DNA of 64,000 bases from Callorhinus ursinus (taxonomy: Eukaryota > Chordata > Mammalia > Carnivora > Otariidae): the NCBI RefSeq assembly GCF_003265705.1, contig NW_020312848.1, positions 54,226,808 to 54,290,807 on the forward strand, in the 5' to 3' direction. How positions within the stretch are numbered: position 1 is the stretch's first letter; the number at the start of each line of letters is the position of its first letter. Position numbers and translations under genes: made by a program. Positions 20,605 through 32,709 of this stretch are shown piece after piece. The notes below the pieces were generated by a model, which made no database searches, was not told where the DNA came from, and saw only the letters and a list, made by a program, of their open reading frames with translations.

Positions 20605-22327
20605 TAGACAAGTGCTAGATAGCAGAAATGTTCTATAGCTTGCTCAGAAAAGTTTTTAGAATTGTGGCAGTTACAACAGTGATCATGGAAAAGAGACTAA
20701 AGATGGGTGTGTGACTTCATTTGAAAAAAGGGGAAGATGTCAGAGTCCTCAATTCCTTTTTTGTAATAGGCTTAGTCGATTGCCAAGTAAGAGAACTGCT
20801 GTAGTTATGGTCTCTGTGGATTCTCGCAGTCAGTAAGACAAAACTCTAAAAAGAGCTTTCTAGACGAGATGAAGGAGACTATCCTGTCCATAAGGGTGGA
20901 TGTAAAAAAAAAAAAAGGCCCTGAAAAGACACTGAAGGAATTGAGGGTGTTTAGCACAGAGAAGAGAAAGACACAAGAGCATGAGATATTAGTTCTAAGA
21001 CGAGACTGCCACATGGAAGGAAGATTAGGCTTGACTTCAACTGCAAAGAGCAAAATATGGTGAATCATTGAAAAATACAGGGAAGTAGATTTTAGCCACT
21101 TGTGAGGAAAATCTTTGAATTGTCAAAGCAGTCCCAAACTGGGCGAAGCGGTGTGCTGAGGCTGTGTCCCCGTCCGGGGAGTATTCATGCCTACGCTCCT
21201 CAGCTTGTTCTTGGGAATATTGGATGGTGAAGGTATTCATCTGAATTCAGGTTATCAGGTTGGGCCGAGACCTCTAAAAGCTCGGCTAACTGCAAATTCC
21301 ATGAGCCTGTGAGTGTTTGGTGTTAGCCTGAGTATACTTGGTTGAAAGAACACAATTGAACATCTATTTGAAGAGGCGGGAGTTTACTATGCCTTAGGGT
21401 AGGTCATCCTGAAACTGTATCTTTAGGACAAGGAACTGTAGGTTTAGATGTCAAAGGGAGGAGATAAAGGTGGCTGAAGCAATGTGTCCTGGTCGCCCGT
21501 ATCAGCTTGCTGTCACCTCACCTCTCCCTGCTCCTTCTGCCATTTATTTTAGAGCCCTGATTTATTGAGATATTACCGGAACTAGAGCTGCATTTTGTAC
21601 CTGTGCATTTGCATAGTCGTATTCAATTGTATATCGACCTGATTTCGGAATTGTTTTCCACTGTGTGATGTGTATAATCCACTCTGCCTACCCCCAGCGT
21701 GTGAACTAGTTGAGTCTGTCGTTTTTATCACTCTTGAATGTAAATGCACCATAAGCTTCTGAATGCATAAAAAGCCCTTTGAAAGAATGCATTTTAGATT
21801 TTGCTCAGAAGTCTTACTTTTCAAAATATCGCTAACAGTGAATCGATTCAATTGATTTAGGTGTTTATTTCTCTAAACTTCATAAGATCTGTGCTTATAT
21901 AATAACTTTACTGTCTTTACAGTGTTATGAAATTTTGTGCATATGCTCATTTATCTGTTAAAAATGCTTTGGTTATCTTCATTTTTTTTGGACAATGAGA
22001 TTTTAATACATTTGAGAGCATAAGGCAAAGCAGGTTGGTTTTGCTTTGCTTCTTGAAGGTCATTAGGCTTGAGGGGTTTGTTTGTTTGTGTTTGTTTGGT
22101 GAGTGAAGAAGTAAAATTCCAGAGCCTCGGGTCTTCCTGAAAGCTGCTTTATCTTTGGTTTTTAAAGGTTACATTTGGGAAGCATTTGTAGATTTCCACA
22201 TTGTTCTGAGCCTCTGGGACAAACAGACCCAGATTTTTTACTTTTCTCAGAGATTCTCGTCTTGGATTACTTGAGATTTCATAAACCGGAACACACATAG
22301 ATCATCTGAAATAATGCTGGTATTTTA

Positions 22328-22518
22328 TTTTAAGATTTTATTTATTTATTTGACAGACAGATACATAGCGAGAGAGGGAACACAAGCAGGGGGAGTGGGA
22401 GAGGGAGAAGCAGGCTTCCCGCTGAGCAAGGAGCCCGATGTGGGGCTCGATCCCAGGACCATGGGATCATGACCTGAGCGAAGGCAAACGCTTAATGACT
22501 GAGCCACCCAGGCGCCCC
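22328..22518 (-). mobile_element. Can-SINE, antisense, perfect target-site duplication
   Basis: Complete reverse-complement Can-SINE ending GAGCCACCCAGGCGCCCC. The 15-base duplication AATGCTGGTATTTTA at 22313-22327 and 22519-22533 is perfect, suggesting a fairly recent insertion into intron 1. Confidence 0.95.
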
Positions 22519-23284
22519 AATGCTGGTATTTTAATGGAAGAGTAAAAATTGTTTAAAGCGGTTTTGTTTTCAGAAAAAGGAGGTCTGAATATAGATTGCA
22601 TAGCAGTAAGAATATACATCTTACATAGATTATAAACGATCTGTCATAGATTATTATCAAATATTAAGTTGAATTGGATGAGCTCTAACATGCAGAAGCC
22701 CCCAAATTTAAGTATAAAGAAGGAAACTTATATTCCTTTTCTGTATGAATATATGTGTATTTTACCCTAAGTTTTATGAGGTTTTATAAACATTTCTGCC
22801 AAGCACCATCATTTATATTAATCTTTCATGAAGTAAGCAAATAAAGTATGGATAACAAGTAGAAAATGTTTTTGATGGTTGGTTTGTGCATTTACAAATA
22901 CCTCTGCCTAGTTCAGCAGAATATTTGAGGTGGCTTTTAAGAGTACATTTTAAAAGAAGATTAAAACATAATAATGGAAAATATAGGTACCTAGGAGATC
23001 TAAACATGGGGAAAAATCGAAATGTACAGAGAGACTGTAGGGTCAGATTCATTCAGTTTTGTCTGTAAATTTGGGTCAAAAAGAAAGCATTTTTTAAAAC
23101 ATGTTCACCGTGCATCAGGAAAAAAAAAATTATAGCTTCTCAGAGAAAGCAATAGTTTTCCTTGTACTCTGTCTGGAAAACAGATTTCTTGCATGGTTTT
23201 TCACATAGGGATTATTGAATAGATTACTGCCCTCAACAGCTCCCATATGATAACTTTTTAAAAGATGCTTAATGTCCTAACAGT

Positions 23285-23500
23285 TAGTGAACTACTGATA
23301 GCAAATGTAGATGAGCCCTTATCATATACCAGAAACTCTGCTTCCCAGGCATGATTCCATTTCTTTCCCCATCCACCGTATGAGATAGATAACTGTTTCT
23401 AGTCCTGTTTTGACAAAACTAATTTGCCCAGGATCCATAGCATTAGTGGTGGACCCAGGGGCCCTGATTTGAGATCCTCTGCTCTTAACCACTTCTAGTG
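23285..23500 (-). repeat. MIR, antisense, fairly long copy
   Basis: Reverse-complement MIR order: CATATACCAGAAACTCTGCT, a CATGATTCCATTTC segment, CCGTATGAGATAGATAACTG, TTTGCCCAGGATCCATAGCA TTAGTGGTGGA, and GCTCTTAACCACTTC at the far end, which is the complement of the MIR tRNA-like head. Confidence 0.65.
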
Positions 23501-24880
23501 CAAAGTACAATTTAGAGATGGTATTTCTGTCCCAGGGAACCTAAGGAGAGTGTTTTTTGTTCGTCAGGAAGGAATCAGATACATCTGGAATTTTACATGA
23601 CAGTATTGTCTCCATTTCTTGGAAGACCGTGGCACATACAGAACTTTATGTTTAAAAGCTCATTAGTAACTTTGACAAACTAATCATCCTCCTCATGCAG
23701 CATGACTCGATTCTTTTACTATTATGTGCTAATAGCATTTAGCTATTGAGATGGTATATTTGCTTGATTACAGACTGATGGAAAGAATATCCCTCTTCAG
23801 TAGTTGGAACTGCTGTCTTTTAGAAAGGTTTATGTTCATTGTTTGTACCTACAATAGGCAGAACTGGGACTAGTTACAAATAACCTGATAGCAAATTTAT
23901 GTTCAAAATAAAGAATAACTTACTAACGAACCTAAGTGACCAAGAATGGGCTGTGTTTCTTTGTGAGGTGTCATTCCTTGGAATTTTGAAGGGCTGAGTG
24001 TTGTTAGTGGGTCTTTCTACACTGGCTGCAGTATGAAATTAGCTGAGCTCAAGATGCTTTCCGGCTCTGACTTTTATCCTATTTTCAACTTAATATCCAT
24101 CTCTGAGACTCATTCTATATTCTCATCAGTAAAGAGCTAATGGGTTCTTTCTTAAAATATCGTTGATGATTCTGAAGATCAAATAAATATTATATATTAA
24201 AGTCCTTTGAAAATTGCTAATACTGTAATTGCAAAAATTAATTTACTTTTTCAACAAAAGGGAGTTGTTTCATTTTTAAAAACTTGTTTAACAACCATAT
24301 ACCAGCTGAGTAGCTGTTGTGTGGCATGCAACATAGTATAATGGACATACATTATTATCTAATTTGCTTATTTTTAATGCTCTTAGATTTTTCTTCTATT
24401 AATCGCCGTTCAACTAGGTTATTCCCCAACTCTCTGAGATAAGTGAAATTCTCAAAGTTTTAAATTTGGATAATGTCAACTAGGTAAAATATTATAGAAT
24501 TTTTGATTAAATGGAAATTCTATTTACCTGGTTCTTTCTCCTCCTCCTTCAGTAGGAATGATTGAGATTAGAGAGAGATTGCGTCTCACCATCCGTACCT
24601 TTCTTTAGAAAAATAACAAAAAATAAAGTATATTGATCCTGTAAGATAGTCATTTCTGCGTAGGACATATTGTATGTAAATTGATCACTTAGAATTATTA
24701 TTTTCTTCTGATTCTTTTGTTAATTCATGCTTGTTATTTGAGAATTAACTCAAATCCAGTGCCTTACAAAGGCTTTTCTTTGATTTCCTCCACTCCATTC
24801 TGAACGCCCTTCAGTGTGTATATGAAGTTTTGGGTCTGTTGGTTAGCCCTTTTGTAGAGTCAGATTTACAGAATTTTAGA

Positions 24881-24995
24881 GTCGAAAGCCTCTGCAACCA
24901 TCCAGCTCAATGCCCTCATTTCCGGTTGAAGAAAATGAGCCCCAGCCACATGGCTGGTCAGTTTGAGTCAGAATTACAACCCAGTGCAGGTTTTA
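24881..24995 (-). repeat. MIR fragment, antisense
   Basis: Contains CTCAATGCCCTCATTTCCGG TTGAAGAAAATGAGCCCCAG followed by CCACATGGCTGGTCAG and a CAGAATTACAACCCAG block, matching the antisense MIR core. Confidence 0.55.
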
Positions 24996-27655
24996 TTACC
25001 TTCAGTTTTGTAGTTTCTTGTTTTGTGTGTATGTTGGGTCTTCCCAGCTAGAAGATTTTTTTTTGTCAGGGACTGAGGTTTTTGGTTGTTGCTGGGGTTC
25101 TCCCCACCACCCCAGCCAAAGATTCTTCTGTACTTCTGTGTTCAGAGTAACTAGAATTCTTGGGAAAACAGCCTTTTGGAAGTGGCTGCCAGAATAGGCA
25201 GTTATTCTCTGGTCTAGTGCTGTCTTTTTCAGGTGTCTTCAGTTTTTATTTTAGTTTCTAAAACATGCTTCTGTAGTCATCTATTAGTAGAATTGGTAAG
25301 TGTTATCTATAACTCGGGTTTTGTATTCTCATAGTTCTGGCACGGAGACAGAACTAAATACCTCTGTATGAGTGATGAGGTCAAATTGCATTTTCTCATT
25401 ACTTGGAATCCTGTGATGAGGTGATGCAAAGCAAGGTGTGTATCTCCGTGTTGGATAGGCTCTCCTAAGTTTTCTCTAAATCGTGTAGAACAGAAGAACT
25501 TACAAGAATTGTGTAGAGCAGAATCCCTCATTCCTGGCTATCTGATGATGACAAAACTCCTCGCATACCCCCTGAATTGGGACCTCTGAGGTTGGGACCT
25601 GTGCATCTTGATGGTTAAGGAGCTCTGCAGTAGAGAACCACTGGCTTAGAAGAATGGCATTATTGAGCCCATGGAGGTCTCCTTTTAAGAGAAAAACTGT
25701 TAAGTTAGGGAGGAGTGCTGCTTGCATGTGTGAACAGAATTCTTGTGGGAATGTACAGACTGATCTCATGCATCACTTGATTATCTATGGGATATCTCTT
25801 TGGGGACCACATACTAGTTGAATAGCAACTACAAACCTTTGTAAACCCAGCAAGGAAGTGATGAAACCAGGACTGTGGCCCTGCTTCTGCAGTTCAGAAG
25901 TAACACCATTAACCTATATTGATCCTAGAAATCTCCTATTAGAAACGGCCTGTTGGTCATCTTAATGAGTAGTGGCTGACCCAAGGTATTGAAAGTTGTA
26001 GTAAAGTTGGTTCTGTGGCTGGACATTGTGGTGCTCATCTTACAGTTGTCTACCAATTAACTCTTCCTCTGCCTCAGTGCATTTCTTCAGTGTCAGATGT
26101 AATTATGCACCGTTTATGAGGCTGCCATATAGGTATTCCATTAAATATTACAGATATGTTAATAAAATAATATAGATATGTTAGAAAGTTGTACAACACT
26201 CACGTGGTCACAGAAGTTTAGTTTATAGACATGGAGAATTGACAAAAGTCAACTTAATTTTTATACTTTGAACTTTTTCTCAGCTTTGCTTTGGGCTGGG
26301 TGCTGTGGGTCATAGCAAAAAGCTGAGACCAACTTCTGGGCCAAGACATTTACTTTTCAAAGAAGGCAAAGTTGGAGAGACTGATGATTGTGATTTGAGA
26401 GTAATTACATTTTATTGATTATTTCTTGAATATAATAGGACAGAGAATGATAGTTTTTGTTTTTTATCTTGAGGAAGGTAGAATTTCACAGATAAGGAAA
26501 CTTAAAAAAAAAAAAAAGTGAAACTCTTCCTTAATAAAATTTAAAGCAGAAGGAACTTTATGTTCCCCTTACTAGTGGGTCACTACTAGATGCGTGTGTG
26601 TATGGACCACATGACATTTTCATTTATTCAGTGGAGAGTCTAGAGGGCCTGTGTTGAGTACTTGAATATTGGACATGATTCAAATGTGAGTCAAGTGTGT
26701 CTAGAGGCTTTATTCATACCTATTTTCTTTTAGTCAGCAATGCTTCATAATGCCCTGGTTTCATGAATTAATTTTAATGGAATTAAACTTGAACAGCTCA
26801 AAATTATATAATTAATTTCATTCAGCTTCAATTAAAGTTACTAATTGAATCAAGCCTACTAGCATGACACCTGGCGGCAGTTAGCTACATAACAGTAGCT
26901 GCAAGTATGTGGGACTCTGCTGCTGAGCTAGTTTATGTATACTAGTGAGTTTTTATAAAAAGCTCTTCTGTTGATAATCTCAGAAAGGCCTTGAGTTGAC
27001 TGTAACAGTGGAAAGATTCCTGGAGTTGTTTAAAAAAGTAAAGATTTTAATTGAAACTAACACCTCTCAGGAAGATTACATTTTCTCTTGGATAATGCTG
27101 AGTAAATGTTACATAAATCTTCTAGAACATATTGGTTTAGCATGCTTCTGATTTTATTTTACTGCTATCTGAATATGGTTTTGCTTTCTGAAAATACTTA
27201 GCATTGAAGACCCTGCCTTTTTTCAGAGACTTTAGCCTCTGGATTTAGTTTCCTAAGAGGGTGTCCATCTATTTTCATGTGTTGAAATGTGTTTCATGGC
27301 AGAACTTTTCAATTGTTGTGAAATCCCCATGGTACATGAGAAACTTTTGCATGTGCAGAAATTTTTTCCTTCCACTGGAAATGTTAACACAGTTGACTAA
27401 CAACTTCTGTTTGAATCTCTTTCCTTTCCTTGCTTCCACGGCTTGACATCATCCAGCTTCTCGTCCTTCTCTGACTCCTTTCTAATTGTACAGACCCCTC
27501 TTGGTACTCTTATTTTAATGTATTAACTCTTTTGATGGGCCCGTTCATTTAAATGGCTTTAGCAGTCAAGTTTAGGAAGATCACTGTTTCCAGCTATAAC
27601 TTGATTTATTTATGATTTGCAAATTCAAATGTGCAACACTAAACTCATCCACTAA

Positions 27656-27770
27656 ACTGTAACGTCCATGAAGGCCTGAGCCGCATCTCACAATTCATTG
27701 CATCCTCATTGCCTAGCACAAAGCCTAAACATCTACTATGTACAAATAAATATTTTTTTAAACCAATAAA
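27656..27770 (+). repeat. LINE-2 3' terminal fragment
   Basis: AAACTGTAACGTCCATGAAG, a TCATTGCCTAGCACAAAGCC block and CATCTACTATGTACAAATAA ATATTT give the L2 terminus in the right order. Confidence 0.6.
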
Positions 27771-27989
27771 TTATTCTCCTGGTCTCCAGGTTTTCCCAGT
27801 CAAATCCTTGACTGAGAGGGCTCCATCATCTCCAGTCCCATCTTCCCTGATTATCTGTGCAGAGCTCTAGTTACATTTTCACGTCTACCTCCTTTCTCCT
27901 CTTGTCATTCAGTTGATTAAACTCTGATTAAACTGCACTCTTCTCTCTTAGTTTCCCTTACTCTCTTCTCCCTCTTAGGTACATCCATA

Positions 27990-28150
27990 CTCCATTGATT
28001 CTCAGTGATGTTAAGTGCAATAATATTACCTAAGTGCCCCACACCCAAATTGAACTAGAATCTTTGGTGGTGGGGCCCAGGAATCTTTTTTTTTTTTTTT
28101 TTTTAAAGTCCCCCAAGTGAGTTAGAACACAGTCAGGATTGAGACACTGC
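27990..28150. mobile_element. MER5-type hAT fragment with a T-run inside
   Basis: Begins near TTGATTCTCAGTGATG, carries GGTGGTGGGGCCCAGGAATC, then a T21-like run, then CCCCCAAGTGAGTT and CACAGTCAGGATTGAGACAC TG. Both ends match the inverted termini of MER5/MER20-class elements ('gggcccaggaatct...cacagtcagggttgagaaccactg'). The T-run is an expansion inside the old element. Confidence 0.55.
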
Positions 28151-28229
28151 TGTGCACGAATGTATTAGTCTTCCTAATGCTTGGCCCTGATAAGGCATTT
28201 CATAAAGCTTCAGTGGCTACTTTGACTTG

Positions 28230-29048
28230 CTTGTCTTGCCTTTAAATTGGGTCCAGATTTCTCACCTTCGCATTCAAATATCCATGCTATGTCCCTAATC
28301 AAACCTTTACAGTCTTATCTCCTAATGTCCCCCTTGAAGTATTTCACACTCCAGAGTGTTGGAACCTTTGCTTGTGGAGTTTGCCCACGCCATTCTTCTA
28401 CCAGGCATCACCTTTCTCCCATCTCTGCTTTGAGAATTCCTGCGAATGTTTTAAAGACCATCCAACGTGCACCTTTCTCTCTAGTGCTTTTCTTGAGCTC
28501 TGAATTGGGATGAGTTTCTTTTTCTTCCTTCAAACCTCTTCAGTGCTCTGGACCTCTTATGACATGGATTTTACCTTGTGTTACAGTTAGCTTTTTGTTT
28601 GAGTTATTATGTTCCTGGTAAGATGTTACTTTTCCTTACTGGCTTTCCCCCTGAGGACCCATAAACCCATGTATAAACCTCCCATCCTCAGTAGCCTCCC
28701 TTTCCGAGAATGTGTAAGTCGTTGCCTCTTTCCTGAGTTTCCACAGAGAGAACTTTGCACTTGCTTTCTACGCCTTCTCACTTCTCAGTCGCTCCTCATT
28801 CAACTGCAGTCTGACTTTTAGCCCAGCCGTTCAGTGGGGTCTCTTCTCCTTAGGTGCTTCCCTTCCACGCCCACCCCCTACATGTACAGACTCACTTTCA
28901 TCTTGTATGTGACCTTTGCACATGACTCTGTCATGGCAGACCACTTGGTGTGTTACGATGACTTAATAATCTTAACAGGTTATTTTTGTTGTATGCCTGT
29001 CTGTTTCTTCGATGCTGGTCACATAGTAGGTGCTCAGTAAATCTGTTA
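28230..29048 (+). repeat. LINE-2 fragments, two in tandem
   Basis: L2-like 3' blocks occur twice. The first is about 28310-28520 (GGAACCTTTGCTTGTGGAGT, then CACGCCATTCTTCTACC, a CATCTCTGCTTTGAGAATTCC block). The second is about 28600-29048 and ends with CTGGTCACATAGTAGGTGCT CAGTAAATCTG. Three open frames of 68-88 codons overlap it and are not supported as genes. It ends 165 bases before MDFIC exon 2. Confidence 0.6.
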
Positions 29049-29212
29049 CTACTTCAGTAACCTATGCAATAGTCAATAGAGATACTGCTCCCATTTTCTT
29101 AAGTTATGGCACACTTGGAAGCATTTGGGGAAAAGAAAACCCTTAAAATAAAAAAAAATAGAGAAAAATATGTAACATTTAATAATAATAATATATCTTT
29201 TGTTTTATTTAG

Positions 29213-29335
29213 AAAAATGTGATAAAGAAAATACTGAGAGAAATATAGCTCAAGCTACCGATAGCTGCTTCACACATGGAGAGATGCAAGACCAGTCCAT
29301 TTGGGGAAACTGTTCAGATGACGAACTCATCCGAA
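29213..29335 (+). CDS. MDFIC: MDFIC coding exon 2
   Basis: A 123-base internal exon, phase 1 to phase 1. The acceptor is TTTTGTTTTATTTAG|AAAAATG and the donor CGAA|GTAAGT. With the last G of exon 1 it encodes EKCDKENTERNIAQATDSCF followed by THGEMQDQSIWGNCSDDELI and R. The block THGEMQDQSIWGN is the family-typical signature that identifies this gene. The junction residue is Glu here; I recall Gly in human. This segment is hydrophilic and acidic and lies before the cysteine-rich domain. It was too short and non-AUG to appear as an ordinary ORF. Being 41 codons exactly, it can be skipped without changing frame. Confidence 0.95.
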
Positions 29336-29598
29336 GTAAGTATTTTTAGAGAAAATCAGAGTGATTTGGGTATATGGCTATGATAATATGCTTTCAGTTA
29401 ATTGTTCCATATAATTCTCCCAGAAATCAATAAATCAACAGAGTTTATCTGCAAGTATATTCATGAGTATTTTAAAATGTAGAGCTAGGATATAAGTAAT
29501 ACCGTCTGTCCATTTTCATCCTTTTTTTTTAAAGAAGAATTGACCTGTAAATTTTGGACTTTATTCTCATAGAGATATAGCTAAACTTAATTCCTTCT

Positions 29599-29784
29599 TT
29601 TTTTTTTTTTTTAAGATTTTATTTACTCATTTGCGAGAGAGAGAGCACAAAGAGGGGCAGTGGGAAAGGGAGAAGCAGACTCCCCGCTGAGCAGGGAGCC
29701 CGACATGGGGCTCAATCCCAGGACCTGTAGATCATGACCTGAGCCGAAGGCAGACACTTATCCATCTGAGCCACCCAGGTGCCC
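29599..29784 (-). mobile_element. Can-SINE, antisense, just downstream of exon 2
   Basis: Reverse-complement Can-SINE from a T-run to TGAGCCACCCAGGTGCCCC, bounded by the perfect 18-base duplication CTAAACTTAATTCCTTCT (29581-29598 and 29785-29802). It lies 264 bases after the exon 2 donor and is antisense to MDFIC, the orientation in which its T-run plus AG dinucleotides could act as a weak acceptor. Confidence 0.95.
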
Positions 29785-29947
29785 CTAAACTTAATTCCTT
29801 CTTGAGCATTGATGAAGTAGAAGTCAGACAATTCTGAGTGGACTGTGAAACTAAAAAGATAAAAGACAGAGCAAAAGGACAATAAACAGTACCTTGAAGG
29901 TTGATACCATTCTGGTCCCTGTTCTTGTAGTCAAATGATTCCAAACT

Positions 29948-29991
29948 GTTGTTTTTTATTTTTTCATTTTTTCATTTTTTTGTTTTTTTTA
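29948..29991. repeat. T-rich low-complexity tract
   Basis: Runs of T5-T8 broken by CA or G. No SINE head is attached on either side. Confidence 0.75.
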
Positions 29992-30152
29992 CAATTAACA
30001 TTTTTAGCACGACTTGGTTTCTTTTTATTCTCTTCGTCTCCCTGAAAGTGCTCTGTAAAATATATACAAAAGCTTTGGTGTATTTTCATTTGACTGTGGG
30101 AATGCCTGGCAACAGCAGTGTCACTGGGGTGTTATTCAACATGCTGATTCTG

Positions 30153-30355
30153 GGGACGCCTGAGTGGCTCAGTTGGTAAGTGTCTGCCTTCGGCTCAGGT
30201 CATAATCCCAGGGTCCTGGGATCAAGCCCTACATCAGGCTCCCTGCTCCGCGGGAAGCCTGCTTCTCCATCTCCCACTCCCCCTGCTTGTGTTCCCTCTC
30301 TTGCTGTGTCTCTCTCTGTCAAATGAATAAATAAAAATCTTCAAAAAAAGAAAAA
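30153..30355 (+). mobile_element. Can-SINE, sense
   Basis: Plus-oriented copy with a slightly altered head (GGGACGCCTGAGTGGCTCAG), CTGCCTTCGGCTCAGGTCAT, a CT-rich zone and a CAAATGAATAAATAAA tail. A 9-base duplication CTGATTCTG (30144-30152 and 30356-30364) flanks it. Confidence 0.92.
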
Positions 30356-32682
30356 CTGATTCTGCATCAGGTTCTATAGACCTGGAGCTTCCCCCAGTAG
30401 GTTCAAAGAATGAATTATTCTCTCTAGTAAGCATGTAAGTATAAAGATTATTGCTATACTGTTTGGTGAAGCTCCATCTTAGTTACAGAATTCATACCAT
30501 TAAAGGGAAAGGATTTAAAATGAATTCTCCCTATCGTTAAACTGGTTAAGTGGGCAGTGATAAAAGAAAAAAAAAGGTACTGTAAATTGCATGAAATCAT
30601 TTCTTTTGAGATAAGGATGGTTCAGCCTGTACCATGGGACACGGGAGCATCTGGGAGCCACTGTCTAGTTTTACTAACACACACTGAACGAACGCAGAGA
30701 TGAAGCATTATGACCCCCTGTGGGAAGGCTGCTGGGAAAACGGATAGTCGAATGGATATCCAGAAGAGAAAGGCCAAAGACAGCAATGCTACGCCTGCCC
30801 AAAATGTACCTGGCAAGAATTTCCGAATATTTGCGGGTGACCTTGGACTCTGAATTCTGATTACAGATTTCAGAAACTGTATTTTTGTCTTCTTCCTGGT
30901 CACACTTTTCTAGGCAAAGGCGACTTTGTTGGGTCTCCAGAAAAATCTGATATCTGGATTTGCCAGAACGGAACGATTTAGGTCATCTTTAGACTCCACT
31001 CAAGTCTGGCTAGCACTTCAAGGTCTGACACTCTGATAGCTTCTGCTGTTCCAACTCCCTGACACTGGCCTCCCCAGAGCTGTCTGGATTTTCTTCTTTG
31101 GCCTTCCCCGTAGAGTAGGTGGTGGTCTCTGCATAATTCACCGCCTGTCTCTCTCAACCCCACTGTTAGGGGGGTGTGTTTTCCTCTTGGCATCTAGCAT
31201 ATTTTGGGGAGCCCGGTAAAATCTTTTGTAATAACAATAGGCCCTGGAAAGAAGGCCCTGGCTCAGAGTTGCATGGGGGAGGAAGGGAACATCTGTGGTG
31301 AGTCAGGCCCGGGCTGGCTCCCATTCCAGGAGTCCTGTGTGGTTCCGCGAGCACTGGGGAAGGGGCGGGCAGCTGGCTCTCATGGAATCGATTTTAGTGT
31401 TCCCACTGTAGTGCGAGGTTGGCTGGATGCAGGGATCATCAGAAAAATGAGCCTGGCCAGGGTGTGGGAACATTTTCAAATGCACAGCCCACTCTTTTTC
31501 CAAGCTTCCATGGGATGGCTCAGCTGCATAAGCAAGAAGTGGAAGACAGTGAGTCTGTTTAATAGGACTTTCTTTCTCTATCTGTTCTAGAGCGTGGTTA
31601 GAAGGCTGGCAGCTAACATCTACGTTGTCCCGGATGCCTGCTGCTTTCTTTGTTGGACATTTAAGGTGTAATTTATAGGGGACTGTTAGCTGTCAGAGTG
31701 ATGAGGCTGTTTTTACTTTTCTGAGAATAACTGAGCTCTGGAAAGTCAAGGGAGTGGTTGCTTTGGAAATTGTATTCTAATTAAAGGGTGTATTCTCAGG
31801 CCTCATAAACGAGATCCAAGCTGAGAATAATTTCCAAATTATTCTGTGAACTTTAACCCTGACCTCAGTGGACCACCCACTTGTGGTTCACACTTGGTTC
31901 ATGCTCCACACCGAAGTTCCAGCTTTGTGTGCCTGCCCTGGTCCTTGTAGAAAACATTGCAGGTGGCAGGCCTCAGGTACAGTGCTCTCAGGGCCTGGAT
32001 TTCAAATTGGTTGCCCTTGAGTTGCTAACTTATTACAGAGAATCCTTTCTGGAAGTTATAAATAAAAGAGAAGAAATCCATATGGAATCAAACATTTCGA
32101 ATAAATAGGCCACACACAATCTGGTCAGGGAATGTGCATTGTGACTCTCTTTCTTATGAAATTTGAATTAAAAAGACAATTCCAACTACTTAGTTTTAAA
32201 AAAAAAATCAGATCAGTAAAGAATTAAAAATGTAATGGAGGTTTTTGAGGAAATTTTATGATTGGGAGGTTTTATTTTTTCATCTTACGAATTTTCTTTT
32301 TACAGCTTAAAAGGGGTTCATATTCTGAGGAAATGCTTTGGTATATAACTTCTGGAATGAGGCTTAAATTTTAGAGTTTATAAGAGTATCTTTTTATGGG
32401 AACACCAGTTAAGACTTTGGCTCTTCCCATTAGATGAGCCTATATGATTCGGTATATAATTTGGAGCGCTGCCTTGTTTTTATAATCACTATTTCTCTGA
32501 ATTGGTCAAATAAATGTGGCAGGGAAGTGACACCCTCAATTAATATTAATTTTTCTATTTAACCTATAATATGCATAAACTGATAACAGGCAATAGGCAC
32601 CATTTCATGTTTTAATTAGACTAGAAAAGAAGTAGAAGTACCATTTTGATCTTAGTCTTTGGGGGGATTTCTAAGGTAGGAA

Positions 32683-32709
32683 AGTGTGTGTGTGTGTGTG
32701 TGTGTGTGT
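32683..32709. repeat. (GT)n microsatellite
   Basis: About 13 uninterrupted GT units. It is likely polymorphic. Confidence 0.93.

Larger units (their letters stand above)
11326..29212 (+). other. MDFIC: MDFIC intron 1
   Basis: A 17.9-kb phase 1 intron from GTGAGT at 11326 to TTTATTTAG at 29212. The stretches without listed repeats (11331-12215, 12253-14480, 15463-17848, 18306-20520, 20605-22312, 22534-23284, 23501-24880, 24996-27655) hold no ORF with coding character. Purine-rich text at 15960-17110 and 19800-20250 looks like an old dispersed repeat I cannot name. A possible MER5-like remnant ends at about 25655 (GAGAACCACTGG). Confidence 0.9.

Noticed and set aside
31204..31590. 128-codon open frame in intron 2
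   Set aside because: It begins at a non-AUG codon, has no recognisable domain and no splice or promoter context, and is consistent with chance.
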